Origin: Anaerolineae bacterium | GTDB taxonomy: Bacteria > Chloroflexota > Anaerolineae > Anaerolineales > E44-bin32 | NCBI GenBank assembly: GCA_011174825.1 | Contig: DUEZ01000080.1 | Span: 1 to 64,000, forward strand | Length of the DNA: 64,000 nucleotides | Direction of reading: 5' to 3' | In this document: in pieces, positions 33,018 to 42,192 of the stretch | Numbering within the stretch: the stretch's first letter is position 1 | How the letters are laid out: the number at the start of each line of letters is the position of its first letter | Notes under the pieces: model-generated | The model's database searches: none | Told to the model about the DNA's origin: nothing | What the model saw: the letters and a program-made list of their open reading frames with translations, nothing else | Translations under genes and position numbers: made by a program

Positions 33018-33138
33018 AATCCACTGAAAAGAAGTCAGCCGCGAGAAGAGGATCGGTAGATATGGTGGTGCGGGCGTAGCCTGCACCACCATATCTACCC
33101 ATCCCTACTCCTTGAGAGTTATTTTTTTCAGTGGACTC
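33018..33138 (+). ncRNA. Candidate structured element, copy 2 of 3 (best folded)
   Basis: The outer stem TCCACTGAAAA (33020-33030) pairs perfectly with TTTTCAGTGGA (33125-33135). The inner stem 33051-33071 pairs with 33083-33103 over 21 positions with one mismatch and can extend to a GTA loop. The joining strand CAGCCGCGAGAAGAG resembles that of copies 1 and 3. It begins five bases after the small-RNA terminator and ends 234 bases before the DUF362 gene. Confidence 0.55.
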
Positions 33139-33371
33139 TCTAGTACTTCACACAATCAAGCAGGGAACTGCACTAGCGGATCGTATTCTGTTAGAATGTC
33201 CCATGAAGCCAGCCTCGAATGGAGAGAGGGATCTACGCAACATGCGTTGTTGGATGTTGCTCGTGAGGCCTAGTATTATTTCTCCTTTTGCCGTTCCAGT
33301 GTTTAGGGCACGGCAACTTTCATGGACAACGAGTAGAGAGATTTTGAGTTGGGGAGTTTCGGAAGCCAATC

Positions 33372-34469
33372 GTGAACCGGCGTGAATTTCTAAAAGCCAT
33401 GGTGGGTCTTGGGGGGATCTTAGGTTCGTCCTTGGTGCAGGGATGTACTCAAAATCAACCCGACCTGGTTGAACCCACACATACGACAGATCCTGGTCCG
33501 ATCGAACCCATTCCCACTCCGAGCCCTGAAGCGACCAGTACGCCAACAAGAATTGCGGAGGGATCTATGACACGTGTGGCATTTGTGAAGACCGATGACC
33601 GTTCAGCTGGGGTCCTTCAGGCGATCGATCTGCTAGGAAACACTCACATGAACGGTAAGACGATATTTTTAAAGCCAAACTTCAACAGCGCGGACCCTCC
33701 GCCTGGATCATCCCACATTGATACACTAACGACGCTAATACAGAAACTCCAGACCATGGGGGCCGATCGGATAACGATCGGAGATCGTAGTGGTATGGGG
33801 AACACCCGTAGAGTGATGAGGGAGAAAGACATCTTCCGCATGGCTGACGAGTTGGGGTGCGAAACGGTGGTCTTCGACGAGCTGGATACGAATGGTTGGG
33901 AGAAAGTGCAAATTGAGGGAAGCCATTGGGAACAGGGCTTCGCCGTCGCCCGTCCGGTGCTTGAAGCGGATGCTGTGGTTCAGACTTGCTGTTTAAAGAC
34001 CCATCGTTATGGTGGACACTTTACTATGTCGCTCAAGAATTCCGTTGGTTTGGTGGCGAGGACAATTCCAGGTGAGGATCATGATTACATGAGCGAGCTG
34101 CATAGCTCCCCCGATCAACGTTTAATGATCGCTGAAATCAACGCCGCTTATCATCCCGATCTCATCGTACTCGATGGTGTAGAGGCCTTTGTGACCGGGG
34201 GTCCAGACAAAGGGAAATTGGCCGCATCGCAATTGGTTCTAGCCGGTACGGACCGAATAGCCATCGACGCAGTTGGCGTGGCGGTCTTACGTTATTTTGG
34301 TACCACATCGACCGTGGGGCAGGGACCAATCTTCCAGCAAGAACAAATCGCCCGCGCCGTGGATTTGGGTCTTGGTGTGACGGTTCCACAGGACATCGAA
34401 TTGATCACCGGTGATCCGGAAAGCGAAGATTATGCAGCTGAGATTTGGGAACTTCTGGTTGCAGAATAA
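33372..34469 (+). CDS. DUF362 domain protein, exported
   Basis: 365 residues from a GTG. The N terminus MNRREFLKAMVGLGG is a twin-arginine signal, and LVQGCTQ provides a lipobox, so a Tat-exported lipoprotein is likely. After a Pro/Thr linker to ~residue 65, the DUF362 domain shows VFLKPNFNSADP-type (IFLKPNFNSADPPPGSSH), the DRSGMGNT turn, CCLKTHRYGGHFTMSLKNSVG and the IVLDGVEAF block. DUF362 proteins are often linked to iron-sulfur or redox enzymes, but biochemical function is not settled. No ferredoxin-type Cys motif is present in this version. Confidence 0.88.
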   Translation: MNRREFLKAMVGLGGILGSSLVQGCTQNQPDLVEPTHTTDPGPIEPIPTPSPEATSTPTRIAEGSMTRVAFVKTDDRSAGVLQAIDLLGNTHMNGKTIFLKPNFNSADPPPGSSHIDTLTTLIQKLQTMGADRITIGDRSGMGNTRRVMREKDIFRMADELGCETVVFDELDTNGWEKVQIEGSHWEQGFAVARPVLEADAVVQTCCLKTHRYGGHFTMSLKNSVGLVARTIPGEDHDYMSELHSSPDQRLMIAEINAAYHPDLIVLDGVEAFVTGGPDKGKLAASQLVLAGTDRIAIDAVGVAVLRYFGTTSTVGQGPIFQQEQIARAVDLGLGVTVPQDIELITGDPESEDYAAEIWELLVAE

Positions 34470-34691
34470 CAGATTCTCTTGCCTTGGGATGTTGCCTCGA
34501 CGGATCTCTCACCTGAAGATCATTGACGCTGATCACGCATATTTCGAACATCCGTTGTGATATCGGGCAAATATAGAGTACGTTCCCTTGATCAGTAATA
34601 AAAGTGATAGTTCATTTTATTGTTTTTCCACCCATTTATTCTTAGCTTTACGATTTCAAATGCTGGCGACATGGATAGAGACAGGAGACCT

Positions 34692-35678
34692 ATGCCCTTC
34701 AGGGAAGTAACCTTGAATGATATTCGTGAGGCCCATCAGCGCATCAAGCCGTTGATAATTTGGACTCCGCTTGTTGAATCCCAACAGCTATCAGATTCGA
34801 TCGGGGCGCAGCTTGTTTTAAAACTCGAGAGCCTTCAAGTGACAGGTTCGTTTAAAGCCCGGGGAGCCGCGAATAAACTTACAAGTCTGAGTTCACATGA
34901 GCGAGAGCGGGGGGTGATCACGGTCTCCAGCGGTAACCATGGAAGAGCCGTAGCCTATGTGGCTCGTGAACTTGGGATCCATGCAGTTATTTGCCTCTCG
35001 GAAGCTGTGCCACCGAGCAAGGTTGAAGAGATCCAAGCGTTGGATGCAGAAGTCCTGATATGTGGCAGAACGTATGACGAGGCGGCTGAAGGAGCTCAGC
35101 GAATACAAAGGGAACGGGGTTTGACGATGGTGCATCCCTTTGATGATCCCACGATCATCGCCGGCCAAGGCACGGTCGGGTTGGAGTTGATGGAGGATAT
35201 CCCTCAGCTCGACACCGTCATCGTCCCGCTATCAGGGGGAGGTCTTATCTCTGGGATCGCGTTAGCCCTTAAGTCCATGAATCCTTCGATTCAAGTGATC
35301 GGAGTAACGATGGAACGTGGTCCTGCCATGTATCAAAGTCTTCGGGCAGGAAAGATCGTTGAAGTGGATGAGGAGCCGACTCTTGCCGATGCACTGGCGG
35401 GAGGGATCGGTTTTGATAATGCCTACACATTTCGCATGGTCCAAAGATATGTAGACGATACGTTATTAGTTTCCGAGGATGAGATCGCTGGTGCTATGGC
35501 TTTTGCGCTCGAGAAGCACCGTCTCATCATAGAAGGGGGCGGCGCGGTAGGTATCGCTTCCATCCTGTATGGAAAGATAAAAGAGCTTGGTGAACGAGTC
35601 GCTGTGGTTGTGAGTGGTGGGAATGTAGAACTCACAACATTGTTTAAGATCGCGCGGGAGCAAGGTGTTCTCCAATGA
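34692..35678 (+). CDS. Threonine/serine dehydratase (PLP-dependent)
   Basis: About 328 residues from the ATG at 34692, chosen for GGAG four bases upstream; ATG 34671 is in frame. The PLP lysine lies in TGSFKARGA, the substrate loop is SSGNHGRAVAYVA, and the phosphate-binding glycine loop is PLSGGGLISGIA, all as in catabolic or biosynthetic threonine ammonia-lyases and serine racemases. There is no C-terminal ACT domain, so isoleucine feedback through such a domain is not expected. It converts threonine to 2-oxobutyrate, or serine to pyruvate. Confidence 0.9.
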   Translation: MPFREVTLNDIREAHQRIKPLIIWTPLVESQQLSDSIGAQLVLKLESLQVTGSFKARGAANKLTSLSSHERERGVITVSSGNHGRAVAYVARELGIHAVICLSEAVPPSKVEEIQALDAEVLICGRTYDEAAEGAQRIQRERGLTMVHPFDDPTIIAGQGTVGLELMEDIPQLDTVIVPLSGGGLISGIALALKSMNPSIQVIGVTMERGPAMYQSLRAGKIVEVDEEPTLADALAGGIGFDNAYTFRMVQRYVDDTLLVSEDEIAGAMAFALEKHRLIIEGGGAVGIASILYGKIKELGERVAVVVSGGNVELTTLFKIAREQGVLQ

Positions 35679-35804
35679 AGCAGGGACTAACCTTCAGTGC
35701 GTTCCTCTCGACCGGGACTATTGAGTAGTTAGATCTCCATTGCTTCGATTTATCCAGCGGATCCTATCGGAGCCGGTTTTCCAACTTAGTGAAGGAAGTG
35801 ACCC

Positions 35805-36929
35805 ATGAAACCAGGATTTGTGCCCTTTGCATTGGAACGCATGATGTCCTTATGGGAGAATGTGGTTGAATATAACCTCTCTGAGAGCGGGGTACATCCG
35901 ATGACCGTGCGGGAGCTTGTGGATGACCCAGCAGTAATGGAAGAGATCTTTTCAACCGAGTTGAACTACCCTCAAACCAATGGCGCCTTCGAGTTGCGTG
36001 AGCGCATCGCAGCTTTATATCCCGGAGCCAAGCCGGAGAACGTGCTCGTCACAACGGGTTGCGCCCAAGCGAACTTCTGTGCCGTACACACAATTCTCGA
36101 GCCAGGTGACGAATTGGTGTTTATGTTACCTAATTACATGCAGATTGGTGGTGTCGCCCTCAATTCTGGTTTCCATTTGAAGACCTTCTCGCTCAAAGAA
36201 AAACTCGATTGGGGGATTGATCTTGACGAACTGGATAAAACCGTTTCGGAGAAGACTATGCTGATCGCCATTTGTAATCCTAACAATCCGAGTGGTCATA
36301 TTCTGAGTGACGCCGAGATGGAAGGCATCACCGCAGTTGCTGATCGTGTCGGGGCCTGGTTGTTAGCGGACGAGATCTACGCTGGGGCAGAGCGAACGAC
36401 GGAAGAAGTTACCCCGTCATTTTGGGGTCGCTATGAAAAGGTGCTGGCGATGGGTAGTCTGTCGAAGGCGTATGGGCTTCCGGGTTTACGCCTCGGATGG
36501 GTGGTTGGCCCAGAAGAGGTGGTGGATGCAATTTGGTCATGTCAGGACTATGTCACCATCAGCGCTTCGATGCTTGCGAATAAACTGGGAGCGTACGCCT
36601 TTCTGCCTGAGGTGCGTGCTCGAATTTTGGAGCGTACCCGAGGTTACATCCGTCAAGGTTATCAAGTATTCGAACAATGGTGGACAAGCCATGATGAGGT
36701 TTTCAATCTCATTCCCCCACAAGCCGCAGCGATCGCCTTCCTTCGCTATGATCTGGGGATCAATTCCACCGAACTCGTTGAACGCTTGATCCACGAGAAA
36801 AGCGTCTTAGTCATGCCTGGGGATCATTTCGGATTGGATGGATATCTGCGGATCAGCTTTGGATTACCGAAGGCGTACCTGAAAGAAGGGTTAGATCGCA
36901 TCTACCAATTGATCGCTTCATTAAGGTGA
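35805..36929 (+). CDS. Class I/II PLP-dependent aminotransferase
   Basis: 374 residues. The PLP lysine is in MGSLSKAYGLPGLRLGW, the cofactor-binding Asn/Asp lie in ICNPNNPSGH and LLADEIYAG, and the carboxylate-binding Arg is in LRISFGL near the C terminus. The N terminus (ERMMSLWENVVEYNLSESGVHPMTVREL) resembles aminotransferases acting on basic or unusual amino acids, but the substrate cannot be fixed. GGAAGTGA precedes the ATG. It follows the dehydratase by 126 bases on the same strand. Confidence 0.9.
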   Translation: MKPGFVPFALERMMSLWENVVEYNLSESGVHPMTVRELVDDPAVMEEIFSTELNYPQTNGAFELRERIAALYPGAKPENVLVTTGCAQANFCAVHTILEPGDELVFMLPNYMQIGGVALNSGFHLKTFSLKEKLDWGIDLDELDKTVSEKTMLIAICNPNNPSGHILSDAEMEGITAVADRVGAWLLADEIYAGAERTTEEVTPSFWGRYEKVLAMGSLSKAYGLPGLRLGWVVGPEEVVDAIWSCQDYVTISASMLANKLGAYAFLPEVRARILERTRGYIRQGYQVFEQWWTSHDEVFNLIPPQAAAIAFLRYDLGINSTELVERLIHEKSVLVMPGDHFGLDGYLRISFGLPKAYLKEGLDRIYQLIASLR

Positions 36930-36997
36930 CCCCTGCCTATTGCAAAAAAAGGCCGGCTTTCTGATTCGTTAGGCCGTGGTGAGAGATACAGGATGTC

Positions 36998-38029
36998 ATG
37001 ATAGAGATTGATGGTTCGCAGGGTGAGGGAGGGGGCCAAGTTCTAAGAAGCTCTCTTTCCCTGGCTCTCATGACCGGAAAATCGATGAGGATAACCAATA
37101 TTCGTGCTCGCCGTCCCAAGCCAGGCTTACGTGCCCAGCATCTTAAATCAGTCGAGGCGGCCGCCGCAGTCGGGGTAGCTGAAATCGAAGGCGCAGCTTT
37201 TGGTTCTAGGTCATTGGTCTTTCACCCACGAGGCATCACCGCTGGGCAATACCAGTTTGACATCGGCACCGCCGGTTCGACCTCACTTGTGCTGCAAACG
37301 ATCTTTGCCCCGCTTAGCCTTGCGGATCACCCATCCAAGGTTACGATCACAGGGGGCACACATGTGAAATGGAGCCCTACTTTCCATTATTTACACATGA
37401 ATTGGCTTCCCCACATGCATCGGATCGGCTACCGCGGTGATCTAACTTTAGATCTGGCTGGTTTCTTCCCGCAAGGTGATGGTCGAATTCGAGCCCAGAT
37501 TCAACCCAGCGATCCCCTCACACCATTACACCTAACCGATCGGGGAGACCTTCAACGAATAGAAGGTCTTTCTGCGGTTTCGAACCTTCCTGAGAGCATC
37601 GCGATCCGTCAACGGCGACAGGCAGTTCGTAGATTAGGGGGATTGGGTTGTCCGATAGAGATCGATGTTATCCAACTCCCTTCAAAACGAAAGGGCACCA
37701 TGATCCTTCTCAAAGCGGTGCTTGAGAAATCCCAGGCTTGTTACGTGGGATTGGGTGAGCGAGGGAAACCGGCTGAGAAAGTCGCCGATGAGGCCGCCGA
37801 GGCCTTGTTGGCGTTCATGGTCACGGATGGAGCGATCGACGAGTATCTTGCTGATCAACTTCTCGTTCCCCTGACCTTCGCTCCTGGGAAATCGGAGATT
37901 CGAACCTCAAAAGTGACCCAGCATCTGATCACCAATACCCAGGTCATCAAGGCGTTCACCCGTACGGAAATCAAGATCGAAGGGAAATTAGGCGAGCCGG
38001 GGCTGGTTCGCATCCTTCCAGTATCATAA
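36998..38029 (+). CDS. rtcA: RNA 3'-terminal phosphate cyclase
   Basis: 343 residues. DGSQGEGGGQVLRSSLSLALMTG at the start, RARRPKPGLRAQHL, GTAGSTSLVLQT and the C-terminal QHLITNTQVIKAF with the adenylated His are RtcA hallmarks. The enzyme converts RNA 3'-phosphate to a 2',3'-cyclic phosphate using ATP. No rtcB or rtcR lies nearby, so it is not in the classical repair operon. AGGATG precedes the ATG. Confidence 0.94.
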   Translation: MIEIDGSQGEGGGQVLRSSLSLALMTGKSMRITNIRARRPKPGLRAQHLKSVEAAAAVGVAEIEGAAFGSRSLVFHPRGITAGQYQFDIGTAGSTSLVLQTIFAPLSLADHPSKVTITGGTHVKWSPTFHYLHMNWLPHMHRIGYRGDLTLDLAGFFPQGDGRIRAQIQPSDPLTPLHLTDRGDLQRIEGLSAVSNLPESIAIRQRRQAVRRLGGLGCPIEIDVIQLPSKRKGTMILLKAVLEKSQACYVGLGERGKPAEKVADEAAEALLAFMVTDGAIDEYLADQLLVPLTFAPGKSEIRTSKVTQHLITNTQVIKAFTRTEIKIEGKLGEPGLVRILPVS

Positions 38030-38207
38030 AGTCGCACCTGCATATTTGTTCCCTCTGTGTAATGCTTGATGCTCTCCATTGTTAGCAGCTCAAACGGGCT
38101 ATTCAATTCTGGACTCGAATTCATCAAATTCACCTAGTTTCTTCACTCTTTCTTCATACCTCTTGACTAAAATAAAAATCATCTTCAAGAAACCAAGAGG
38201 GTACATA

Positions 38208-38849
38208 ATGAAGAAACTTGTCTCCGTATCTGCGCAAACGCGAATAAACTGGCTGTTAGATTTTACGGTCTTCATAGGGGGATTTTTAGCGGGGTTGTCT
38301 GGGATCTACTTTCTCTACGCGCCATCAGGAGGCTATCGAGGTGGTCGTAATGTTCTGAATGATTTGACGATCATCTTTGACCGTGTGTCCTGGGACAACC
38401 TTCATACTTGGGCTGGTGTGTTCATGATCATCGCGGTTGTCCTGCATTTCACATTTCATTGGCAATGGGTGCTTATGATGAGCAAGCGGATCATAAAATC
38501 TCTGTGGACTAAGGGCGCGAACATGTCATCGGGCGCACGTTTTAATTTAGTCATTTTCCTGCTGGTCGCTTTAAGCTTTACCATGACCGCTGTTTCTGGA
38601 ATTTACTTCCTATTCGCGCCGGGGGGTGGCTACCAGGGCGGTAGGAACTTGTCTTGGGATCCAGCTTTTTTCTTCAGCCGGTCGACCTGGGACCTGATCC
38701 ACACCTGGTCGGGCGTGATCTTGATTCTAGCGGCCGTCGTTCACTTGGTCATCCATTGGCGCTGGGTGGTGAATGTAACCAGGCGTGTGCTCGGGTCAAG
38801 CAGTTTACGATTCAGACCGAGGCAGGTACAAGAAAAGGTGTTGATGTGA
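38208..38849 (+). CDS. Duplicated DUF4405-type membrane protein
   Basis: 213 residues from the ATG at 38208, behind AAGAGGG. It consists of two homologous halves, each with two membrane helices. The repeated blocks are GIYFLYAPSGGYRGGRN...LHTWAGVFMI...HFTFHWQWV and GIYFLFAPGGGYQGGRN...IHTWSGVILI...HLVIHWRWV. The paired His at HTW and the two in H-x3-H-W match the heme-b ligation pattern of cytochrome b561-like four-helix proteins, so heme binding is plausible. The internal duplication is clear. It lies 57 bases before a secreted protein gene. Confidence 0.8.
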   Translation: MKKLVSVSAQTRINWLLDFTVFIGGFLAGLSGIYFLYAPSGGYRGGRNVLNDLTIIFDRVSWDNLHTWAGVFMIIAVVLHFTFHWQWVLMMSKRIIKSLWTKGANMSSGARFNLVIFLLVALSFTMTAVSGIYFLFAPGGGYQGGRNLSWDPAFFFSRSTWDLIHTWSGVILILAAVVHLVIHWRWVVNVTRRVLGSSSLRFRPRQVQEKVLM

Positions 38850-38905
38850 TGGACGGTCAATCAAATCTAAACGATGATGGAAGTTTCAAAACTGGAGGAT
38901 AAGAA

Positions 38906-39445
38906 ATGGTTAAGAAAATTGTGTTTGGTATTCTGATGGCAGGTTTATGTGGCGTACTTATCGTTGGGGCCGTAAACCGTACAACGGATAGGACAACCGG
39001 AGTGGGGCAAGTCTCCCGACAGGGGGATAGATATGCTAGCACGGAAACGATATCTGATGCTGGAGAACGCTCGAGGGGAGCGCAAGGAAATAGTGGTATT
39101 AACCGCGGGGAGGCGCAGGGTTTACATAGCGACCTCGAAGCCGATCCGATATTTACACAGGAGGGTGGGTTTCTCCAAGGTATCGTTGTCGGTGTGGAGA
39201 AAGATATCTTGATGGTTGAGTTATCTGCTGGTGAAGAGATCGTTGTCACGGGGCGTGCTTGGTCTTTCGCACAGGAGCAGGGATTTGCACCAAGAGTCAA
39301 TGACCAGGTCAAGCTGGCGGGAGATGTCGAAGGGGAGGAATTCGAGGTATGGCGAATAGAAAATCTTGCTACCGGTCAGATCATTGTATTGCGTGACGGG
39401 AAGGGCAGCCCTCAATGGGCTGGACGCGGTAAGAGGGGCGGCTGA
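38906..39445 (+). CDS. Hypothetical secreted protein
   Basis: 179 residues with an N-terminal signal or anchor (MVKKIVFGILMAGLCGVLIVGAV), a polar linker of ~60 residues, and a compact beta-rich domain (residues ~90-160: GFLQGIVVGVEKDILMVEL...EIVVTGRAWSFA), resembling an OB-like fold. It ends with a basic Gly-rich tail. GGAGGATAAG precedes the ATG. Likely cotranscribed with the DUF4405-type gene, since a terminator follows only at 39498. Family unknown. Confidence 0.7.
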   Translation: MVKKIVFGILMAGLCGVLIVGAVNRTTDRTTGVGQVSRQGDRYASTETISDAGERSRGAQGNSGINRGEAQGLHSDLEADPIFTQEGGFLQGIVVGVEKDILMVELSAGEEIVVTGRAWSFAQEQGFAPRVNDQVKLAGDVEGEEFEVWRIENLATGQIIVLRDGKGSPQWAGRGKRGG

Positions 39446-39497
39446 GGAGGAAAATTTACTTGTGGAATAGAAAACATTCTGGCTTCTGCTTAACAAC

Positions 39498-39535
39498 TAC
39501 AGCCCGGACGAGATCGCCCGGGCTGTATTCTTGTT
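39498..39535. terminator. Probable bidirectional terminator
   Basis: TACAGCCCGG (39498-39507) pairs perfectly with CCGGGCTGTA (39518-39527), followed by TTCTTGTT. It lies between the convergent secreted-protein and kinase genes. Confidence 0.75.
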
Positions 39536-39575
39536 CCCAAAAGACCGTTCAATCTTTTGTGATCAGCTTCATGAC

Positions 39576-40916
39576 TCAATACTCCAGGCTGCTACCACCG
39601 ATGAACTCGCGGAGTACCGAGTCTGAGGGGACGACCGAGTCGTCTTCGATCGGTTCAACAGCCTGGAGAACCTTGTGAATGCGTGCTGCACGAATATAGG
39701 CGTCCTCTCGCAATGGATCCTCTTTGTACAACGTTACCCATTCGGTGAATTGGTTGAGCAGCTTAGATCGGTAGAGCGGGATCTCGTACGGCATAGCGCT
39801 GTTGATGATGAAGTCAGACGTGGCGAGGTAAGGGATGATATTGCGCATCTCACTCGAACGGACATAGTGCCAATGCTCTAATGTCTGTTGTGGGTTGTAT
39901 GCGCGGAAGATAGCATCTCGCAGCATGCGACGGAGTAAACGAATGTCGGTCCAGCGAATGTACCGATCATCAGGCCCCTTCATTTGTAGCAGGGGTTCAA
40001 GATAAAGCTTGAATTTCATCTCGTTGGGGACGGCTTCTGTCATCGCCGGGTACAGGCCATGCAGGCTATCAATTAGGAGGATCTCCTCCTCCTCCAACTT
40101 CAATGGTGTGCGATCGAGATGGCGCTTCGATGTTTTAAAGTCGTAAAAGGGAATGCTTACCTCTTCACCTTCGCTCAATCGCTTGAGATGTTCATTGATG
40201 AGCTCGAGATCAAGCGCTTGGGGAGTCTCGAAATCGTAATCACCGAATTCATCTTTGGGGTGCATTTCTAGGTCGAAGAAATAGTTGTCTACATTGAGTG
40301 CTTTGAAGCACATCCCCCTGCCACAAAGACGTTCTTCAAGCTTAATGGTTGTCGTTGTTTTACCTGAGCATGAGGGTCCGCTGATCAATACGATTCTGAG
40401 GTCTTTGCGTCGTTCCGTAATCATTTCTGCGGCAATGTTTACATCTCGATCATAGGCGACTTCGGATTCGCGTACGATCTGGGGAAATTCACCACGGAGG
40501 AGGCGTTGATTGAGGGCTTCGATGGTATGTACATCGTGTGAAACAGCCCAATTGAGGATTTGCCAGGTCTTTGCCCAAGGGACATTCTCGGAAGGCTTGG
40601 ATATCAGCTTGCCTTCTTCCCGTCGGCGACGGTCCTTCTCTTCGCGATAGAGGATATACGCCTTGGCAGTCTTGGCGTGTCCATTCTCAATCAGCACCTT
40701 TTCGACAGCGTCTTGGATCACTTCGATGTGTGGGGTTTTACCCTCAGGAATTGTTGCCTCAAGATGTTGCACGACTTGCTGTGTTAGCCACTCGGCTCGC
40801 TCTCGATCACGCCCACCTACCGCCACTGCAGCACGGTAGATCGCATTGGTGATTCGATCTGGGTTGAAGGGAACGATGGCCCCACTGCGTTTAATGACGT
40901 GGGTGATCTTGGGCAT
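39576..40916 (-). CDS. ATP-cone/uridine-kinase-like fusion protein
   Basis: 446 residues. Residues 1-95 form an ATP-cone (ITHVIKRSGAIVPFNPDRITNAIYRAA...YILYREEKDRRR), the nucleotide-sensing module of ribonucleotide reductases and NrdR. From ~170 a uridine kinase/phosphoribulokinase-type P-loop domain follows, with Walker A GPSCSGKTTTT, KALNVDNYFFD and IDSLHGLYPAM. Related nucleoside kinases usually carry a TGS/ThrRS-like N terminus instead. The fusion suggests a (d)NTP-regulated kinase; the substrate is uncertain. AGGAGGT precedes the ATG. Confidence 0.85.
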   Translation of the reverse strand: MPKITHVIKRSGAIVPFNPDRITNAIYRAAVAVGGRDRERAEWLTQQVVQHLEATIPEGKTPHIEVIQDAVEKVLIENGHAKTAKAYILYREEKDRRRREEGKLISKPSENVPWAKTWQILNWAVSHDVHTIEALNQRLLRGEFPQIVRESEVAYDRDVNIAAEMITERRKDLRIVLISGPSCSGKTTTTIKLEERLCGRGMCFKALNVDNYFFDLEMHPKDEFGDYDFETPQALDLELINEHLKRLSEGEEVSIPFYDFKTSKRHLDRTPLKLEEEEILLIDSLHGLYPAMTEAVPNEMKFKLYLEPLLQMKGPDDRYIRWTDIRLLRRMLRDAIFRAYNPQQTLEHWHYVRSSEMRNIIPYLATSDFIINSAMPYEIPLYRSKLLNQFTEWVTLYKEDPLREDAYIRAARIHKVLQAVEPIEDDSVVPSDSVLREFIGGSSLEY

Positions 40917-41380
40917 CTAAACCTCCTGTCGAGGATCAATTCAGTGATGTGAGTTATTCCTGGCTAGAATAAGATCCAACCTGGATCAAGCTTCCTTTTT
41001 CCATTATAAATGCTAATTTTCTAGACATTGTCAACGGCTAACGATGTCGATTGTGTGAAAGAATGCACTGAAGAATCAGCAGCGGTGAGCAGGGAGGCGT
41101 ATATGTGGGGGTATGGTCGTCGCCTCCACCCCCAAATATGCCGGTCCATCTATTGCGATTGACCTTTTCTGTGGATTCATGGAAGTATTGGTGATCCTAC
41201 ATGTTATGTACAGTATTGATTGGGGAGATCGTTTGGCTGTAGGCGCCATATTTCAGGAGTGATAAGCAACTGAAAGGTCATTCTTGCAGTATTTGGCTTA
41301 ATATATGGATTGATACACTACTGATCATGCGTTTGGATCTTGGTATCAATCTGCTGGAGGAGGATCGATAAGGAAGGATC
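40917..41380. other. Intergenic region holding structured element copy 3
   Basis: Divergent region between the kinase fusion and the response regulator. The nested-stem element at 41061-41178 is the main feature. No convincing promoter pair was found for either gene. Confidence 0.5.
41061..41178 (+). ncRNA. Candidate structured element, copy 3 of 3
   Basis: The inner stem GGCGTATATGTGGGGGT (41096-41112) pairs with ACCCCCAAATATGCC (41128-41142), with a two-base bulge. The outer partners are GAATGCACTGAAGAA (41061-41075) and TTTTCTGTGGATTC (41165-41178). The joining segment CAGCAGCGGTGAGCAGG matches the other copies. It ends ~200 bases before the response regulator gene. Confidence 0.5.
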
Positions 41381-41785
41381 ATGATAGACAAGAGTGCGAT
41401 CCTCGTCGTTGACGATGAAGTAACCTACTGCGATGTCATTGCGGATATTCTTGAGTCTTACGGATTTGCGACCCATATCGCTTACTCCGCGAATGGTGCG
41501 CTATCCCTTCTTGATTCCGTCAAGCCAGATCTCGTACTGTTAGATGTGATGATGCCAGAAATCGATGGATTAACCATGCTTCGACAATTACGCTCCCACG
41601 AACAATGGACGAATATCCCTGTCATTGTTGCAAGTGCCAAGGTTTTACCTGAGGATGTTTCTGCTGCTTTCGACGCTGGTGCGGACGTCTTTCTTCCTAA
41701 GCCCTTCACAGCGAAAGAGTTGAAAACTGCTCTGCGTGAATTTGTGGCTGTGCCAGACACTGGAAGTCTTCAATTCGCTGTGTAA
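41381..41785 (+). CDS. Single-domain response regulator (receiver only)
   Basis: 134 residues, one CheY-like receiver. The acidic pair is in VVDDEV, the phospho-acceptor Asp in LVLLDVMMPEIDG, the Thr/Ser switch in VIVASAKV and the Lys in FLPKPF. There is no output domain, so it acts through protein contacts or as a phosphorelay intermediate. AAGGAAGG precedes the ATG. No kinase is adjacent. Confidence 0.93.
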   Translation: MIDKSAILVVDDEVTYCDVIADILESYGFATHIAYSANGALSLLDSVKPDLVLLDVMMPEIDGLTMLRQLRSHEQWTNIPVIVASAKVLPEDVSAAFDAGADVFLPKPFTAKELKTALREFVAVPDTGSLQFAV

Positions 41786-41977
41786 TTCCTTGCCCCGGTT
41801 GTGAATTCACTTATTTCCACATTGTGAAATCCCCCTTTTAATGTTCGCAATTGCTCTACTTGATTCGTTAAAAAAAAGGTCTTGATCACCTTAGTTTGTA
41901 TGCTATTGGGTTATCTTATGGGAGTTGCCCCTACATCTGTGGTGAAGATGGGAGATCAGAATCATATTCTCTTTAAT

Positions 41978-42070
41978 GTCATCCTGAGCGAAGCGAAGGA
42001 TCCCTATGATGAAGCTCTAATAACCGGTGGATCACAGGGATTCTTCACGCCTGGCGGCGCTCAGAATGAC
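41978..42070. repeat. 93-bp repeat with GTCATCCTGAGCG ends
   Basis: GTCATCCTGAGCG (41978-41990) and CGCTCAGAATGAC (42058-42070) are inverted partners with one mismatch. The interior GAAGCGAAGGATC...GGATCACAGGGATTCTTC also pairs imperfectly. Typical of GC-rich dispersed REP/MITE-like repeats. Confidence 0.7.
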
Positions 42071-42192
42071 ATGGAAGTTGTCTTCAACCGTTTGGCAATT
42101 CGATCAGTCTGTGATAATCCTTGTCGTGTAGAATGTTCAAAAAGAGTAACCTTAGTGCCTCAAACTGGTGCGAAATGAAAGGGTGAGCAGGA

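Noticed and set aside
39576-40916. Reading the kinase fusion as phosphoribulokinase for the Calvin cycle
   Set aside because: The P-loop domain resembles uridine kinases, an ATP-cone is attached, no RuBisCO or Calvin genes are present, and carbon fixation here is by CODH/ACS.
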